This document shows, in pieces, positions 1-8,766 of a stretch of DNA of 64,000 nt (within the stretch, counting starts at the first letter, position 1; every line of letters begins with the position of its first letter). The notes below the pieces were generated by a model. That model worked only from the letters and a program-made list of their open reading frames with translations, was not told where the DNA came from and made no database searches. Made by a program: the position numbers and the translations under genes. This stretch comes from DTU015 sp964641455 (GTDB lineage Bacteria; Bacillota; Sulfobacillia; Fermentithermobacillales; Fermentithermobacillaceae), in contig CAZXLH010000009.1 in assembly GCA_964641455.1 (NCBI GenBank), positions 1 to 64,000 on the forward strand, written 5' to 3'.

Positions 1-695
1 GAAAGAGCTGCTGCTCCGGCATAGAACTCTTCACCAATCATGGTGTAGTCACAAGAAGCAACAAAGAATGGTAACTGTGCAGTTGATGACGTGGCAGCTA
101 CCTGAATGGCTCCTACCAATGCACCGGCTTCAGCAAGAATCAAAGACTCAGCATAAAAGTAGCCGATGAGGAAGTTGGCAGCAGGTTTTTCTCTGGCAAT
201 TATGCCTGCAACACCCATTGTGTATCCAAACTGCCAGTCGGACATAAACCTGACATCGTCAGCAATGAAAGCGTCCGGCCTTCCGGCTTCAAGATACGCC
301 TGCCTGACAATTTCCTCGTTAACAGTCATACTGAGCCAGTCTGAGTTAGTGTTGATAATTCTGGTGTCGTACGAAGCGCATAGTTTGGCAACATGAGCAA
401 GGTATGCCCAGAAAGCCCATGTATCGTAGTCACCTACATCAGCAGAGTAGTTGGTAATGTGAACCGGGCGCCCCATTTCAGTAGCTCTTCCTACCGCTTC
501 TTCGAAAGCTTCCATTCCAGCGATTCGTCGAATCTCAGGAATAGGCAGCCCTGCCCTTGCACGCTGGATCATCACGTATACCAAAATAGCCATGGCAAGA
601 GCAAAGAAGAAACCGAATATGGCACTGTCATCAGGAACAAAGATACCCCACTTTACCTCTGGTGCCTCCGTTGCTAGAATTAACAGATTTAGCAA
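1..695 (-). CDS. DUF6754-like membrane-anchored protein, cut by the window edge
   Basis: The gene starts with TTG at 695, behind the strong SD AAGGAGGTGA, and reads without a stop to position 1, so the C-terminus is missing (about 231 codons seen). One hydrophobic segment lies at about residues 18-37, followed by a basic stretch and a soluble domain that includes GRPVHITNY. From memory this fits the DUF6754 family of uncharacterised bacterial proteins, usually an N-terminal membrane anchor with a conserved soluble domain. It diverges from the NusG-II-domain gene. The function is unknown. The frame is secure because three independent stretches read open; the family name is my recognition only. 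Confidence 0.75.
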   Translation of the reverse strand, partial: MLNLLILATEAPEVKWGIFVPDDSAIFGFFFALAMAILVYVMIQRARAGLPIPEIRRIAGMEAFEEAVGRATEMGRPVHITNYSADVGDYDTWAFWAYLAHVAKLCASYDTRIINTNSDWLSMTVNEEIVRQAYLEAGRPDAFIADDVRFMSDWQFGYTMGVAGIIAREKPAANFLIGYFYAESLILAEAGALVGAIQVAATSSTAQLPFFVASCDYTMIGEEFYAGAAAL

Positions 696-741
696 CTATT
701 TCACCTCCTTACAAAATTATACCATTTCAACTGGAGGAAAT

Positions 742-849
742 ATGAAAACATATATAGAGCGACATGTAAATTATTGTGGGCATAAACTATGCTTTGATGT
801 TTGCTCTAAAATCAGCAATTGGTTTCTTGATAGGTTTTTAATGCGTTGA
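742..849 (+). CDS. Possible 35-residue small protein
   Basis: ATG at 742 follows a good SD (CTGGAGGAAAT) and opens a 35-codon frame ending at 849. The peptide begins MKTYIERHVNYCG and carries three cysteines (residues 12, 17 and 21). I recognise no family. It lies in an A+T-rich spacer, so the SD plus frame could be chance. The only support is the ribosome-binding site; conservation in relatives would decide. Confidence 0.25.
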   Translation: MKTYIERHVNYCGHKLCFDVCSKISNWFLDRFLMR

Positions 850-1016
850 TGCAATATCTTCTTGATTTGAAATGGCTTTCTGTGCCACTATATTCTACGC
901 CGGCTTGAAAAATCCTTCTTTATGTTCTGAAGATTGGAAAACTTTTAATTGTACCCCAGTTCTTACTGGCTATTCAATAAATCCAAAAAACGAAAATCGC
1001 TTCTCTTACTTGAGTC

Positions 1017-1025
1017 TGCTATAAT
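1017..1025 (+). promoter_or_regulatory. Extended -10 promoter for the NusG-II gene
   Basis: TGCTATAAT fits an extended -10 element (TGn plus a perfect TATAAT). No good -35 hexamer sits 16-18 bp upstream, which is tolerated by extended -10 promoters. Transcription would begin about 14 nt before the GTG start, giving a very short leader. Confidence 0.5.
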
Positions 1026-1045
1026 TTCTCCAAGGAAGTGATATT

Positions 1046-1426
1046 GTGACCCGGAGCGATAAAATACTTATTGTTTCTACTGTGCTGGTAACAGTTGCAA
1101 TCTGGGCAGCATTTAATTACTTGCCGGCAAAACATAACGAGCTTGTTGCCGTTGTTAGAGTTAACGGCGAAGAGATCTCAAGGCTTCCTGTCAATAATGA
1201 ATCTTTGTCACAAACCACGATATCCATTCCTCGCGGAAAAGCCACTATAGAATATGGACAAGGAAAAGTACGGGTACTTCCGTTGAATCACAGCGTATGC
1301 CCTAATGAAATCTGCTGGAGAACCGGTTGGATTTCCGTACCGGGGCAATCCATAATATGTGTGCCTAACCATATGACCATTACTCTTGAAGGCGCAACCA
1401 CGGAAATAGACTCTATAGTCCGCTGA
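1046..1426 (+). CDS. NusG domain II-containing membrane-anchored protein
   Basis: This 126-residue protein starts with GTG at 1046 behind AAGGAAGTG. One N-terminal membrane segment (about residues 8-27) is followed by a small extracytoplasmic beta domain with the pattern CPNEIC...TGWIS...IICVPN, typical of the 'NusG domain II' family of Bacillota surface proteins. In many relatives this family sits beside a Gx-type (heptaprenyl diphosphate synthase component I-like) membrane protein and flavin or redox genes. Here the gene stands alone and runs convergently into queT, 22 bp away. The cysteines suggest a disulphide or redox role, which is inference. Function unknown. Confidence 0.8.
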   Translation: MTRSDKILIVSTVLVTVAIWAAFNYLPAKHNELVAVVRVNGEEISRLPVNNESLSQTTISIPRGKATIEYGQGKVRVLPLNHSVCPNEICWRTGWISVPGQSIICVPNHMTITLEGATTEIDSIVR

Positions 1427-1448
1427 AGTCTGCTGAAACAATTGTCAA

Positions 1449-2003
1449 CTACTGCAACCTATCAACAATGTGCCGGTTTTTTGTTAGAAAGAGTAATACC
1501 GGCAACCCGAGTACATAACACGAAACTGCCTGGCCCAATAATATATATCCAAACACCGGCCAATAGCTTAAACCGCTTAACGGAGCAACATAAGAAGACA
1601 CTATAAGTGCATTCATCAATACAGGCGGCAAGGGCGCAAGATAGGCGCTGGGCATTCTTTCAGTAAGAAAACCGCTTATAAGGCTGGCCATGGCGCCAAG
1701 GGTAATATCCCATAGCAAAAAAGGGCTTGCAAAATTTGCCAAAATACACCCAAGATAAATACCCCATTTGGCCCACGGAAACAAAAACGGCAGCACTGTA
1801 AGCACTTCAGCTACTCTAACTTGGACCGGCCCATAACCAAAACCGGAAAACGGCGGAAGCACAGTTAAAACTGCATATATTCCGCCCAATAACGCGACCC
1901 TCGTAAGTGTTGCCGTAAGCGGCCTGTTTCTACTCATGATGTTCAAAAATCCTTTGCTTGATTTTGCATTCCGGCTTACTATTTCGTTGAGAAAACTTCT
2001 CAC
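1449..2003 (-). CDS. queT: QueT-family queuosine-precursor transporter (ECF S component)
   Basis: This 184-residue, very hydrophobic protein has about five or six membrane segments. It carries the QueT signature region PVQVRVAEVLTVLPFLFPWA followed by GCILANFASPF. QueT proteins are thought to be the substrate-binding S component of an energy-coupling factor importer for queuosine precursors. The energising ecfA1/ecfA2/ecfT module is in this window at 49-51.6 kb. The GTG start at 2003 overlaps the purD stop (GTGA), so it is translationally coupled to purD as the last gene of the purine cluster. The exact start is uncertain because the first 25 residues are polar and MSRNRPL at about residue 23 could also initiate, though without a visible SD. 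No preQ1 riboswitch is possible in the 4-bp overlap. Confidence 0.75.
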   Translation of the reverse strand: MRSFLNEIVSRNAKSSKGFLNIMSRNRPLTATLTRVALLGGIYAVLTVLPPFSGFGYGPVQVRVAEVLTVLPFLFPWAKWGIYLGCILANFASPFLLWDITLGAMASLISGFLTERMPSAYLAPLPPVLMNALIVSSYVAPLSGLSYWPVFGYILLGQAVSCYVLGLPVLLFLTKNRHIVDRLQ

Positions 2004-3280
2004 TGTTTACCAATATCTTCTCTGAAAAACGCTCCTGGAAATTTGACTTTTGACACAGCATCATAAACTGTTGACCGAGCTTGATCAAGTGTAGGCATAA
2101 GAGCGGTAACCGCTAAAACCCTTCCGCCTGATGTCACCAAGTTCCCACCTGCATCTTCACTTGTTCCTGCTTGAAACACCATTACATTATCAGGCAGTAC
2201 TTTCTCAGCGCAATCAAGCCCTTCTATGGGCAAACCCTTACGATACTTTCCCGGGTACCCAGAAGCCGCCATTACAACAGTAACCGCAGATTCATCTCTT
2301 ACCCGAATATTCTTGCCGGAAGCAAATTCTCCAAGAGAGCCTTGTGCACATGACATCAGCAAGCCTGCAAAATCGCCTGATATCCTTGGCAATACACACT
2401 GAGCCTCTGGATCACCGAACCGAACGTTATATTCAAGCACCTTCGGGCCGCTCTCTGTAAGCATTAACCCTGTATAAATAACGCCTCGGTAGTCAATTCC
2501 GTCTTCCTTTAAGCCCACATATGTCTTGTGCAAAATATCTTGATAAATTCTGTCTTCCATTTCAGGAGTAACGAAAGGAAGCGGTGAATAAGCTCCCATT
2601 CCTCCGGTCATAGGCCCTTTATCCCCGTCATATACCTTCTTATGATCTTTAGCCATTGGAAGTGGAAATATGGTGTTTCCATCACATAAAGCCATAGCCG
2701 TAGCCTCAATGCCTTCGAGAAACTCTTCTACAACAACTCGTTTTCCTGCTTGTCCGTGAAGTTTTCCGGAAAGTAATTGATTGATTACCAAAATAGCCTC
2801 ATCAATATCCGAGGTTATGGTTACCCCTTTTCCAAACGCTAACCCATCTGCTTTAATAACCCACGGCCCTGGAACCGATTTGATGTAGTCAGCAGCATCC
2901 TGTGGACGGTCGAAAACCTTAAAACGGGCATGAGGGATATTGTGCCTTGCCATAAATTGCTTTGCTACACTTTTGCTCGCTTCTAGTTTTGCTCCGGCCT
3001 TTTGAGGCCCAAACACCAAGACACCCTCGTTCATCAAAAAATCAGAAATTCCCGCTGCCAACGGGTTTTCAGGGCCCACCACCGCCAAATCGATTGATTG
3101 CCGCTTGCAAAGCTCATATATACTCTGAAAATCTAAGGGGTCTATAGCCACATTGGTGCCAAGAACCTGAGTCCCGGGGTTTCCCGGGGCTATCCATAAC
3201 TCCTCAACACCCGGGCTTCTATGTATGGCCCATGCAAGGGCATGCTCTCTTCCTCCTGAACCAATAACCAAAACCCTCAT
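2000..3280 (-). CDS. purD: Phosphoribosylamine-glycine ligase
   Basis: PurD makes GAR from phosphoribosylamine, glycine and ATP, the second step of IMP synthesis. The 426-residue ATP-grasp protein starts MRVLVIGSGGREHALAWA, with the expected N-terminal glycine-rich loop, and carries TGGMGAYSPLPF and NVRFGDPEAQ, both typical PurD blocks. I chose ATG at 3280 because AAAGGAGC lies just upstream; the longer open frame to 3325 has no SD and no family support. It follows purH by about 106 bp and overlaps queT by 4 bp. Confidence 0.96.
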   Translation of the reverse strand: MRVLVIGSGGREHALAWAIHRSPGVEELWIAPGNPGTQVLGTNVAIDPLDFQSIYELCKRQSIDLAVVGPENPLAAGISDFLMNEGVLVFGPQKAGAKLEASKSVAKQFMARHNIPHARFKVFDRPQDAADYIKSVPGPWVIKADGLAFGKGVTITSDIDEAILVINQLLSGKLHGQAGKRVVVEEFLEGIEATAMALCDGNTIFPLPMAKDHKKVYDGDKGPMTGGMGAYSPLPFVTPEMEDRIYQDILHKTYVGLKEDGIDYRGVIYTGLMLTESGPKVLEYNVRFGDPEAQCVLPRISGDFAGLLMSCAQGSLGEFASGKNIRVRDESAVTVVMAASGYPGKYRKGLPIEGLDCAEKVLPDNVMVFQAGTSEDAGGNLVTSGGRVLAVTALMPTLDQARSTVYDAVSKVKFPGAFFREDIGKQ

Positions 3281-3386
3281 TACAATAGCTCCTTTCGCAT
3301 ATAAGCAGCGTATACCATGCAACAATAATAATCCGGTTTATGGGCAACCCTAAAATTCAAATACCCTGCGGGCCGGCAATAGTGCC

Positions 3387-4961
3387 TTAATGCAAGAAAT
3401 GCCTTTTACCGGTAAACACCATTGCAATTCCGTCCGTATCGGCAGCATCTATTGATTCTTGGTCTTTGATTGACCCGCCTGGATGAGCTATAGCAGTTAT
3501 TCCCGCCTTTGCCGCTTCATTTACTGAATCCGGGAACGGGAAAAACGCATCTGATGCAAGGCAAGAACCTTTTGCCCTTTCACCTGCTCTGGCAATAGCA
3601 ATTCTTACTGCGTCTACCCTGTTAGGCTGGCCGCCTCCTATGCCTACAGTCTTACAGCCGTTGGCCAATACTACAGAATTTGACTTTACATGCTTGCACA
3701 CTGTCATACCAAATTCAAGATCTCTTATTTCTTCCGGGCTAGGCTGTCTGCTTGAAACCACACGCCAGTTTTCATCTTTGGGAAGTAACCGATCTTTCTC
3801 CTGTGCCAACATTCCACCCATAGCAGTTTTTATCGTATAGTCCGTACCACAGCCTAAATGTCCGGAAGTTACTTTGCGTTTAGATGTAACCGGTGGAGCC
3901 AATTGAATCAATCTCAAATTCTTCTTGGGCTTTAGCACCTGAAGCGCATCTTGAGTAAAGCAAGGCGCCACAACAACCTCCAGGAATATTTCTTTCATCG
4001 CCATGGCACAATCCTTATCTACTTCACAATTAAACGCCACAACCCCGCCAAAAGCGGAGACAGGATCACCTTGAAAAGCCGCTTCAAAAGCCTCCCTGGC
4101 TGTCTCACCTAAGGCTACGCCACATGGAGCCGCGTGCTTAACTATCACACATGCAGTAGAATCAAAGTCCCATACGGCGCCAAACGCATTGTCCAGATCA
4201 TTAATATTATTGTACGAAAGCTCCTTGCCCTGGATTTGACGTTCCGGTAACGATGCATTGTTTCGGCCAATTACAGGTTCATAATAGGCGGCTTTCTGAT
4301 GGGGATTTTCACCATACCTTAGGGAAAATACCTTTTTATAGCCAAGAGCCGCCTCTTCCGGGAACTCATAACGGCTTTCAGGCCTTATGCAAGCGAAATA
4401 CGAAGATATGGCTGCATCGTATGAGGCAGTATGCGTGAAAACTTCAAGAGCAAGTTTCTGCCTGAGATCCAAGCCCACATCACCATTTGCCTTGATTTCG
4501 TCTATAACGTCTGAGTATCTTTCAGGGTTGCATACTACAGTCACCCAGCGATAGTTCTTGGCTGCTGCGCGAAGCAGGGTTGGCCCTCCAATGTCTATTT
4601 GTTCAATTATTTGCTCTATTGTGGCACCAGGTTTTTGGGTTGCTTCAACAAACGGATACAAGTTACAAACTACCATATCAACCGGTGCTATGTTATGTAA
4701 TTCAAGCTGTTCCATATGCTCTTTTTTGCTTCGCATGGCCAGTATGCCGCCATGAATCTTGGGGTGAAGCGTCTTGACCCTACCGCCAAGAATTTCCGGA
4801 AAGTTTGTTACCTGGCTTACTTCAATAACACTAATGCCTTTACTCTTAAGAAATCTGGCTGTGCCTCCTGACGAGATAATCTCCCATCCTGACTTTTCTA
4901 ATACATTAGCCAAATCTTCAATTCCTGTCTTATCAGTTACGCTTAAAATAGCCCGTTTCAA
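3387..4961 (-). CDS. purH: Bifunctional AICAR transformylase/IMP cyclohydrolase
   Basis: PurH carries out the last two steps to IMP: formylation of AICAR with 10-formyl-THF and ring closure. The 524-residue protein has the MGS-like IMP cyclohydrolase domain first (KTLHPKIHGGILA at about residue 63) and the transformylase domain after about residue 200. Conserved blocks include SLRYGENPHQKAAYYEP and the lysine-histidine KHAAPCG. It starts with TTG at 4961, behind AAAGGGGTG, 3 bp after the purN stop, so the two are coupled. The length is normal for the family. Confidence 0.96.
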   Translation of the reverse strand: MKRAILSVTDKTGIEDLANVLEKSGWEIISSGGTARFLKSKGISVIEVSQVTNFPEILGGRVKTLHPKIHGGILAMRSKKEHMEQLELHNIAPVDMVVCNLYPFVEATQKPGATIEQIIEQIDIGGPTLLRAAAKNYRWVTVVCNPERYSDVIDEIKANGDVGLDLRQKLALEVFTHTASYDAAISSYFACIRPESRYEFPEEAALGYKKVFSLRYGENPHQKAAYYEPVIGRNNASLPERQIQGKELSYNNINDLDNAFGAVWDFDSTACVIVKHAAPCGVALGETAREAFEAAFQGDPVSAFGGVVAFNCEVDKDCAMAMKEIFLEVVVAPCFTQDALQVLKPKKNLRLIQLAPPVTSKRKVTSGHLGCGTDYTIKTAMGGMLAQEKDRLLPKDENWRVVSSRQPSPEEIRDLEFGMTVCKHVKSNSVVLANGCKTVGIGGGQPNRVDAVRIAIARAGERAKGSCLASDAFFPFPDSVNEAAKAGITAIAHPGGSIKDQESIDAADTDGIAMVFTGKRHFLH

Positions 4962-4964
4962 TAG

Positions 4965-5651
4965 TCACACCCCTTTTGTGGAAAGATCATCACTGTGGCT
5001 CTTTCTTGGGCCCTGGCCCAGAACCCTTACCTTCCGGCCTTCTATTTTCACCCTGCCCTGAGCTATTAGGGTTATGGCTGCAGGGAGAATTCTATGCTCT
5101 ATCTCAAGTATTCTCTGAGACAGAGTCTCAACAGTATCATTTTCAAGCACTTTACATGAGTCCTGAATAATAATAGGGCCTCCATCAACTGACAGGTCAA
5201 CGAAAAACACAGATGCTCCTGCTACTTTCGCACCGTAATCCAAAGCCTGTTTTTGGGCATTAAGTCCGGGAAACGCAGGTAAAAGCGAAGGATGTATGTT
5301 AACCACCCTCATAGGAAAAGAATTAAGCAAAGTATTGCCTACCAGCCGATCGTAACCTGCAAGCACAACAAGATCTACATCATATAATGAAAGAATTTCA
5401 ACCAGTTTTTGCTCGTATGGCTTCTTGCAATCAGGCCATTTTCCAAAATTCTTTGGCTTTACGGTAAAAGCAGGTATTCCTTTTTCAGCTGCCCTGGCTA
5501 AAGCCAACGCCTCTGGCCGGTTGGAGATTACAACCTCAACTGTGGCCGGTATAGTGCCGCTTTCACAACCATCAAGAATAGCCTGAAGGTTAGTGCCTCG
5601 CCCTGAAACCAGCACTCCCAAAGTAATCTTGCTATTTCTCCGGTTTTCCAA
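4965..5651 (-). CDS. purN: Phosphoribosylglycinamide formyltransferase
   Basis: PurN transfers the formyl group of 10-formyl-THF to GAR. The protein of about 228 residues has the N-terminal LVSGRGTNLQAILDG motif, the catalytic asparagine-histidine region VVNIHPSLLPAFPG at about residue 116, and HFVD-like SVFFVDLSVDGGPII. The reading frame overlaps the 3' end of purM by 20 bp. The TTG at 5651 sits only a few bases after GAGGT, so the exact start is less secure than the identity. Confidence 0.94.
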   Translation of the reverse strand: MENRRNSKITLGVLVSGRGTNLQAILDGCESGTIPATVEVVISNRPEALALARAAEKGIPAFTVKPKNFGKWPDCKKPYEQKLVEILSLYDVDLVVLAGYDRLVGNTLLNSFPMRVVNIHPSLLPAFPGLNAQKQALDYGAKVAGASVFFVDLSVDGGPIIIQDSCKVLENDTVETLSQRILEIEHRILPAAITLIAQGRVKIEGRKVRVLGQGPRKSHSDDLSTKGV

Positions 5652-6654
5652 TTACCTCACCTACCACAAACGAAGCAATTCCCGCATCGCGGCTCAATTC
5701 TCTTGCCTTATCAACATCACCGGGCGAAACTATGACTGCCATTCCTATTCCCATGTTAAAAACTCTGTACATCTCATCATCAGAAATCTTTCCGAGTTTT
5801 TGAACAACACGGAATACAACAGGAACTTCCCAATTCAAGTCAAACTTGACACCTAAGCCTTCGGGCAATATTCGCGGAATATTTTCAACTATGCCTCCGC
5901 CTGTAATATGGGCAGCGCCTTTTAGGCAAACCTGCTCCCGTATGTTCAACACAAGCGGTGCGTAAATGCGGGTAGGTTCAAGAAGTTCTTCCCCAAGAGT
6001 TCTTCCAAACTCATCTACATAACGATTAAGTTCCCATCGGGATTCTCTGAAAACCTCCCGTACCAAAGTATATCCGTTTGAATGCAGACCTGAAGAAGCA
6101 AGCCCAACTACAATATCTCCTTCTTCAATATCTCTTCCGTCAATAATTTGAGATTTGATTGCAGCGCCTACACAAAACCCTGCCAGATCATACTCGCCAG
6201 GGCCATAAAGATCAGGCATCTGCGCCGTCTCTCCTCCGAGCAAGGTACACCCGGCAGCCTTACAGCCGGCAACAACTCCTTTAATAAGTTGCTCAACTAA
6301 ATCAGGGCTCAAAGTTCCACCGGCTATATAGTCTAAGAAAAAAAGAGGGGTTGCACCTGAAGTTACTACATCGTCAACATTCATGGCTACCAGATCTATT
6401 CCTACAGTGTCGTGCTTATCCATCTTCTGTGCAATCAACACCTTGGTTCCAACACCGTCTGAACCTGAAGCCAGCACAAGATTGCCAAACCCCAAATGTT
6501 CCATGCTGTAAAGGCCTGAGAATCCTCCTACCCCGGAAACCACAGCATCACTTTTGGTTTGTGCCGCCAGCTCTTTTATTCTGGACACCCATGCGGCTGC
6601 TGCATCAATGTTAACACCGGCCTTACTGTATTGCTTTGATCTGTCTGAATTCAT
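5632..6654 (-). CDS. purM: Phosphoribosylformylglycinamidine cyclo-ligase
   Basis: PurM (AIR synthetase) closes the imidazole ring using ATP. The 340-residue protein has the AIRS family blocks DGVGTKVLIAQ, GIDLVAMNVDDV and GGGIVENIPR. ATG at 6654 is preceded by GGTGGAGG. It overlaps purN by 20 bp and lies 56 bp downstream of purF in the same transcription unit. Its substrate FGAM needs PurL/PurQ/PurS, which are not in this window. Confidence 0.96.
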   Translation of the reverse strand: MNSDRSKQYSKAGVNIDAAAAWVSRIKELAAQTKSDAVVSGVGGFSGLYSMEHLGFGNLVLASGSDGVGTKVLIAQKMDKHDTVGIDLVAMNVDDVVTSGATPLFFLDYIAGGTLSPDLVEQLIKGVVAGCKAAGCTLLGGETAQMPDLYGPGEYDLAGFCVGAAIKSQIIDGRDIEEGDIVVGLASSGLHSNGYTLVREVFRESRWELNRYVDEFGRTLGEELLEPTRIYAPLVLNIREQVCLKGAAHITGGGIVENIPRILPEGLGVKFDLNWEVPVVFRVVQKLGKISDDEMYRVFNMGIGMAVIVSPGDVDKARELSRDAGIASFVVGEVIGKPEK

Positions 6655-6710
6655 ATAGCTAAGCCTCCACCTAATTAGTGATGTCCGCTACCTGATTGCC
6701 TAAACGGACC

Positions 6711-8150
6711 TCAGGCATTACATGGCGGAACAGGGTAGTCGCCTGTAAAGCAAGCCGCACACAAGTTTCCGACTTGCTCTCCCAAAACTTCTTCCAAATC
6801 ACAAATATCCAAAAAAGCAATGCTGTCAGCGCCTATAGCTTCCCTAATCTGCTCCTGGGTTTTTCCAACGGCTATTAACTCGCCTTTAGAAGACGTGTCA
6901 ATTCCGTAATAACATGGAAAACGATATGGTGGAGAGCTAATTCTTACATGAACTTCTGTGGCACCTGCAGCCCTTAGCAAACTCACAATGTACTTTGAAG
7001 TAGTGCCACGTACAATAGAATCGTCAACCATAACGACCCGTTTGCCGGATACTACCCGTTGCAAAGGGTTAATCTTTATTTTTACCCCAATTTCTCGCAT
7101 AGATTGCTTAGGAGTAATGAAAGTCCTGCCTATATACCGGTTCTTAACGATTCCCATTTCATATGAAATACCGGCTTCCTCAGCATAACCTGTAGCTGCA
7201 GAAAGCGAAGAATCCGGAATACCTGTTACCAAATCTGCCGCCAAACATTCTTTTTGAGCAAGCCTCCGTCCCAAGGCCTTTCTGGCAGCATGTACATTTA
7301 GCCCGTAAATATCTGAATCAGGCCTTGCAAAATAGATAAATTCAAAAACACAAAGAGACGGTATTGTTTTTGACAAGTTATTGCAGCCGGTACATCCGGA
7401 TAACGAATATGATACAGGTTTTACGGTAACCGGCTCACCGCACATTGAGTTTTCGCGCTCCTCAATAAATATGGCTTCGCCAGGGTTAATTTCCCGAATA
7501 AACGTAGCGCCAACAGCATCCAAGGCACATGTTTCAGAACATATAATATACGCCCCATCTAACCGACCTAAACACAAGGGCCTAAACCCATTAGGATCTT
7601 TCGCTGCAATTATTCCGTTTGGGGTTAGAACACACAAGGAGTATGCTCCTTTGATATCCGGCAAACACTTGACAAGTGCCCGGAAAGGATCTTTTGCGCC
7701 TGACCTTGCCATAAGATGCGGTATTACCTCGCAATCAGATGTGGTCTGAAAAATCGAGCCGTTTTCCTCAAGGTTGCTTCGTATTTGGGCAGCATTGACC
7801 AAATTGCCATTGTGGGCAAAAGACATCTGCCCTTGCCACATGTTAACCGTAATCGGCTGGGCATCTTCAACCCCACCTTCATCGCCTACGTTTGAATACC
7901 TAACATGCGCAAGAGCTCCAGAACCAGACATGTTCATTATATCTTCTTTAGTGAAGACATCAGCCACCAGGCCCATTCCCTTTTTCGTGTATATACGGGA
8001 CTTACTCCGTACGGCTATTCCTGCAGCCTCCTGCCCTCTATGCTGCAATGCATAAAGCCCATAGTAACAAAGTTGAGATGCCTTGGGATGGCCTACTACT
8101 GCAAACACGCCGCATTCTTCTGTTATTTCGTTAAACGTCAAAAGTCCCAT
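6711..8150 (-). CDS. purF: Amidophosphoribosyltransferase
   Basis: PurF commits PRPP and glutamine to purine synthesis. The 479-residue protein has a 12-residue propeptide before catalytic Cys13 (EECGVFAVVG), an N-terminal Ntn glutaminase domain and a phosphoribosyltransferase domain with the PRPP loop VVMVDDSIVRGTT. Cysteines matching the 4Fe-4S ligands of the Bacillus-type enzyme are visible in PSLCVFEF, RFPCYYG and NLCAAC. Unusually, three more cysteines (237, 253, 256) lie just before the first of these, in SMCGEP and SGCTGC. The start overlaps purE by 13 bp. Confidence 0.96.
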   Translation of the reverse strand: MGLLTFNEITEECGVFAVVGHPKASQLCYYGLYALQHRGQEAAGIAVRSKSRIYTKKGMGLVADVFTKEDIMNMSGSGALAHVRYSNVGDEGGVEDAQPITVNMWQGQMSFAHNGNLVNAAQIRSNLEENGSIFQTTSDCEVIPHLMARSGAKDPFRALVKCLPDIKGAYSLCVLTPNGIIAAKDPNGFRPLCLGRLDGAYIICSETCALDAVGATFIREINPGEAIFIEERENSMCGEPVTVKPVSYSLSGCTGCNNLSKTIPSLCVFEFIYFARPDSDIYGLNVHAARKALGRRLAQKECLAADLVTGIPDSSLSAATGYAEEAGISYEMGIVKNRYIGRTFITPKQSMREIGVKIKINPLQRVVSGKRVVMVDDSIVRGTTSKYIVSLLRAAGATEVHVRISSPPYRFPCYYGIDTSSKGELIAVGKTQEQIREAIGADSIAFLDICDLEEVLGEQVGNLCAACFTGDYPVPPCNA

Positions 8151-8659
8151 ATTGGGTATCCCTCTTCCTTAAGGTTCCGCGCTTGCCCCACAACCTTGCC
8201 AGCCAATTTCGTTGTGTACTCTGACAGTTTCTGTGACAGCGAAGAGTCAGTTAACGACAGTATTCTCATTGCCAACAGCCCGGCATTTCTCGCCGAATCG
8301 ATTCCCATACAGGCTACAGGCACTCCCGGTGGCATCTGAGATATTGATAACAGCGCATCAATTCCATTAAGTGTACCTGCGCTTACAGGAAGGCCGATTA
8401 CCGGAACATCAACTAAAGATGCAAGTATACCCGGCAAAGCTGCCGACAATCCGGCCGCAGCAATAAGTACCCGAATCCCTCTGGAAGAAACACGGTGGGC
8501 GTATTCTTTAAGCAGTTCGGGAGTCCTATGTGCTGAAATAATGGCAAGTTCATAGTCTACCTCAAATTCGTCAAACACTTCAAAAAGCGCTTTAACCTTC
8601 TGCAAATCACTTGCCGATCCCAAAACCACTCCTACCTGAGATTGATCTTTCTCTGCCAT
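8138..8659 (-). CDS. purE: N5-carboxyaminoimidazole ribonucleotide mutase
   Basis: This is a class I PurE, 173 residues, with GSASDLQKV at the N-terminus and the SAHRTPE motif at about residue 44. It rearranges N5-CAIR, normally made by PurK, to CAIR. PurK is not encoded here. It is the first gene of the purE-F-M-N-H-D string; ATG at 8659 follows CAGGGGGCG. The 100-bp spacer upstream can form two overlapping hairpins, described separately. Confidence 0.95.
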   Translation of the reverse strand: MAEKDQSQVGVVLGSASDLQKVKALFEVFDEFEVDYELAIISAHRTPELLKEYAHRVSSRGIRVLIAAAGLSAALPGILASLVDVPVIGLPVSAGTLNGIDALLSISQMPPGVPVACMGIDSARNAGLLAMRILSLTDSSLSQKLSEYTTKLAGKVVGQARNLKEEGYPIWDF

Positions 8660-8728
8660 AAAATACGCCCCCTGTTTGTATAAAAGTTTACTAATATCAT
8701 AACTGCTGTTTCTAATGTCCCATATCCC

Positions 8729-8766
8729 GCCTAAAACCGTGCTTAGGCCTTGGAAACACTCAAGGC
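8729..8766 (-). promoter_or_regulatory. Two overlapping hairpins between the permease gene and purE
   Basis: On the minus strand GCCTTG-8 nt-CAAGGC (8747-8766, containing the permease stop codon) is followed at once by GCCTAA-8 nt-TTAGGC (8729-8748). The two stems share two bases, so they cannot both be complete. Neither has a real U-tract, so a simple terminator is unlikely. They could be an attenuator or an RNA-binding site in front of purE; this is inference. Confidence 0.35.

Larger units (their letters stand above)
696..1045. other. Divergent spacer between the DUF6754-like and NusG-II genes
   Basis: This 350-bp A+T-rich spacer holds the SD of the minus-strand gene, a short plus-strand reading frame with a good SD (742-849) and an extended -10 promoter for the plus-strand gene. 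I see no RNA gene or repeat in the rest. Confidence 0.6.
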
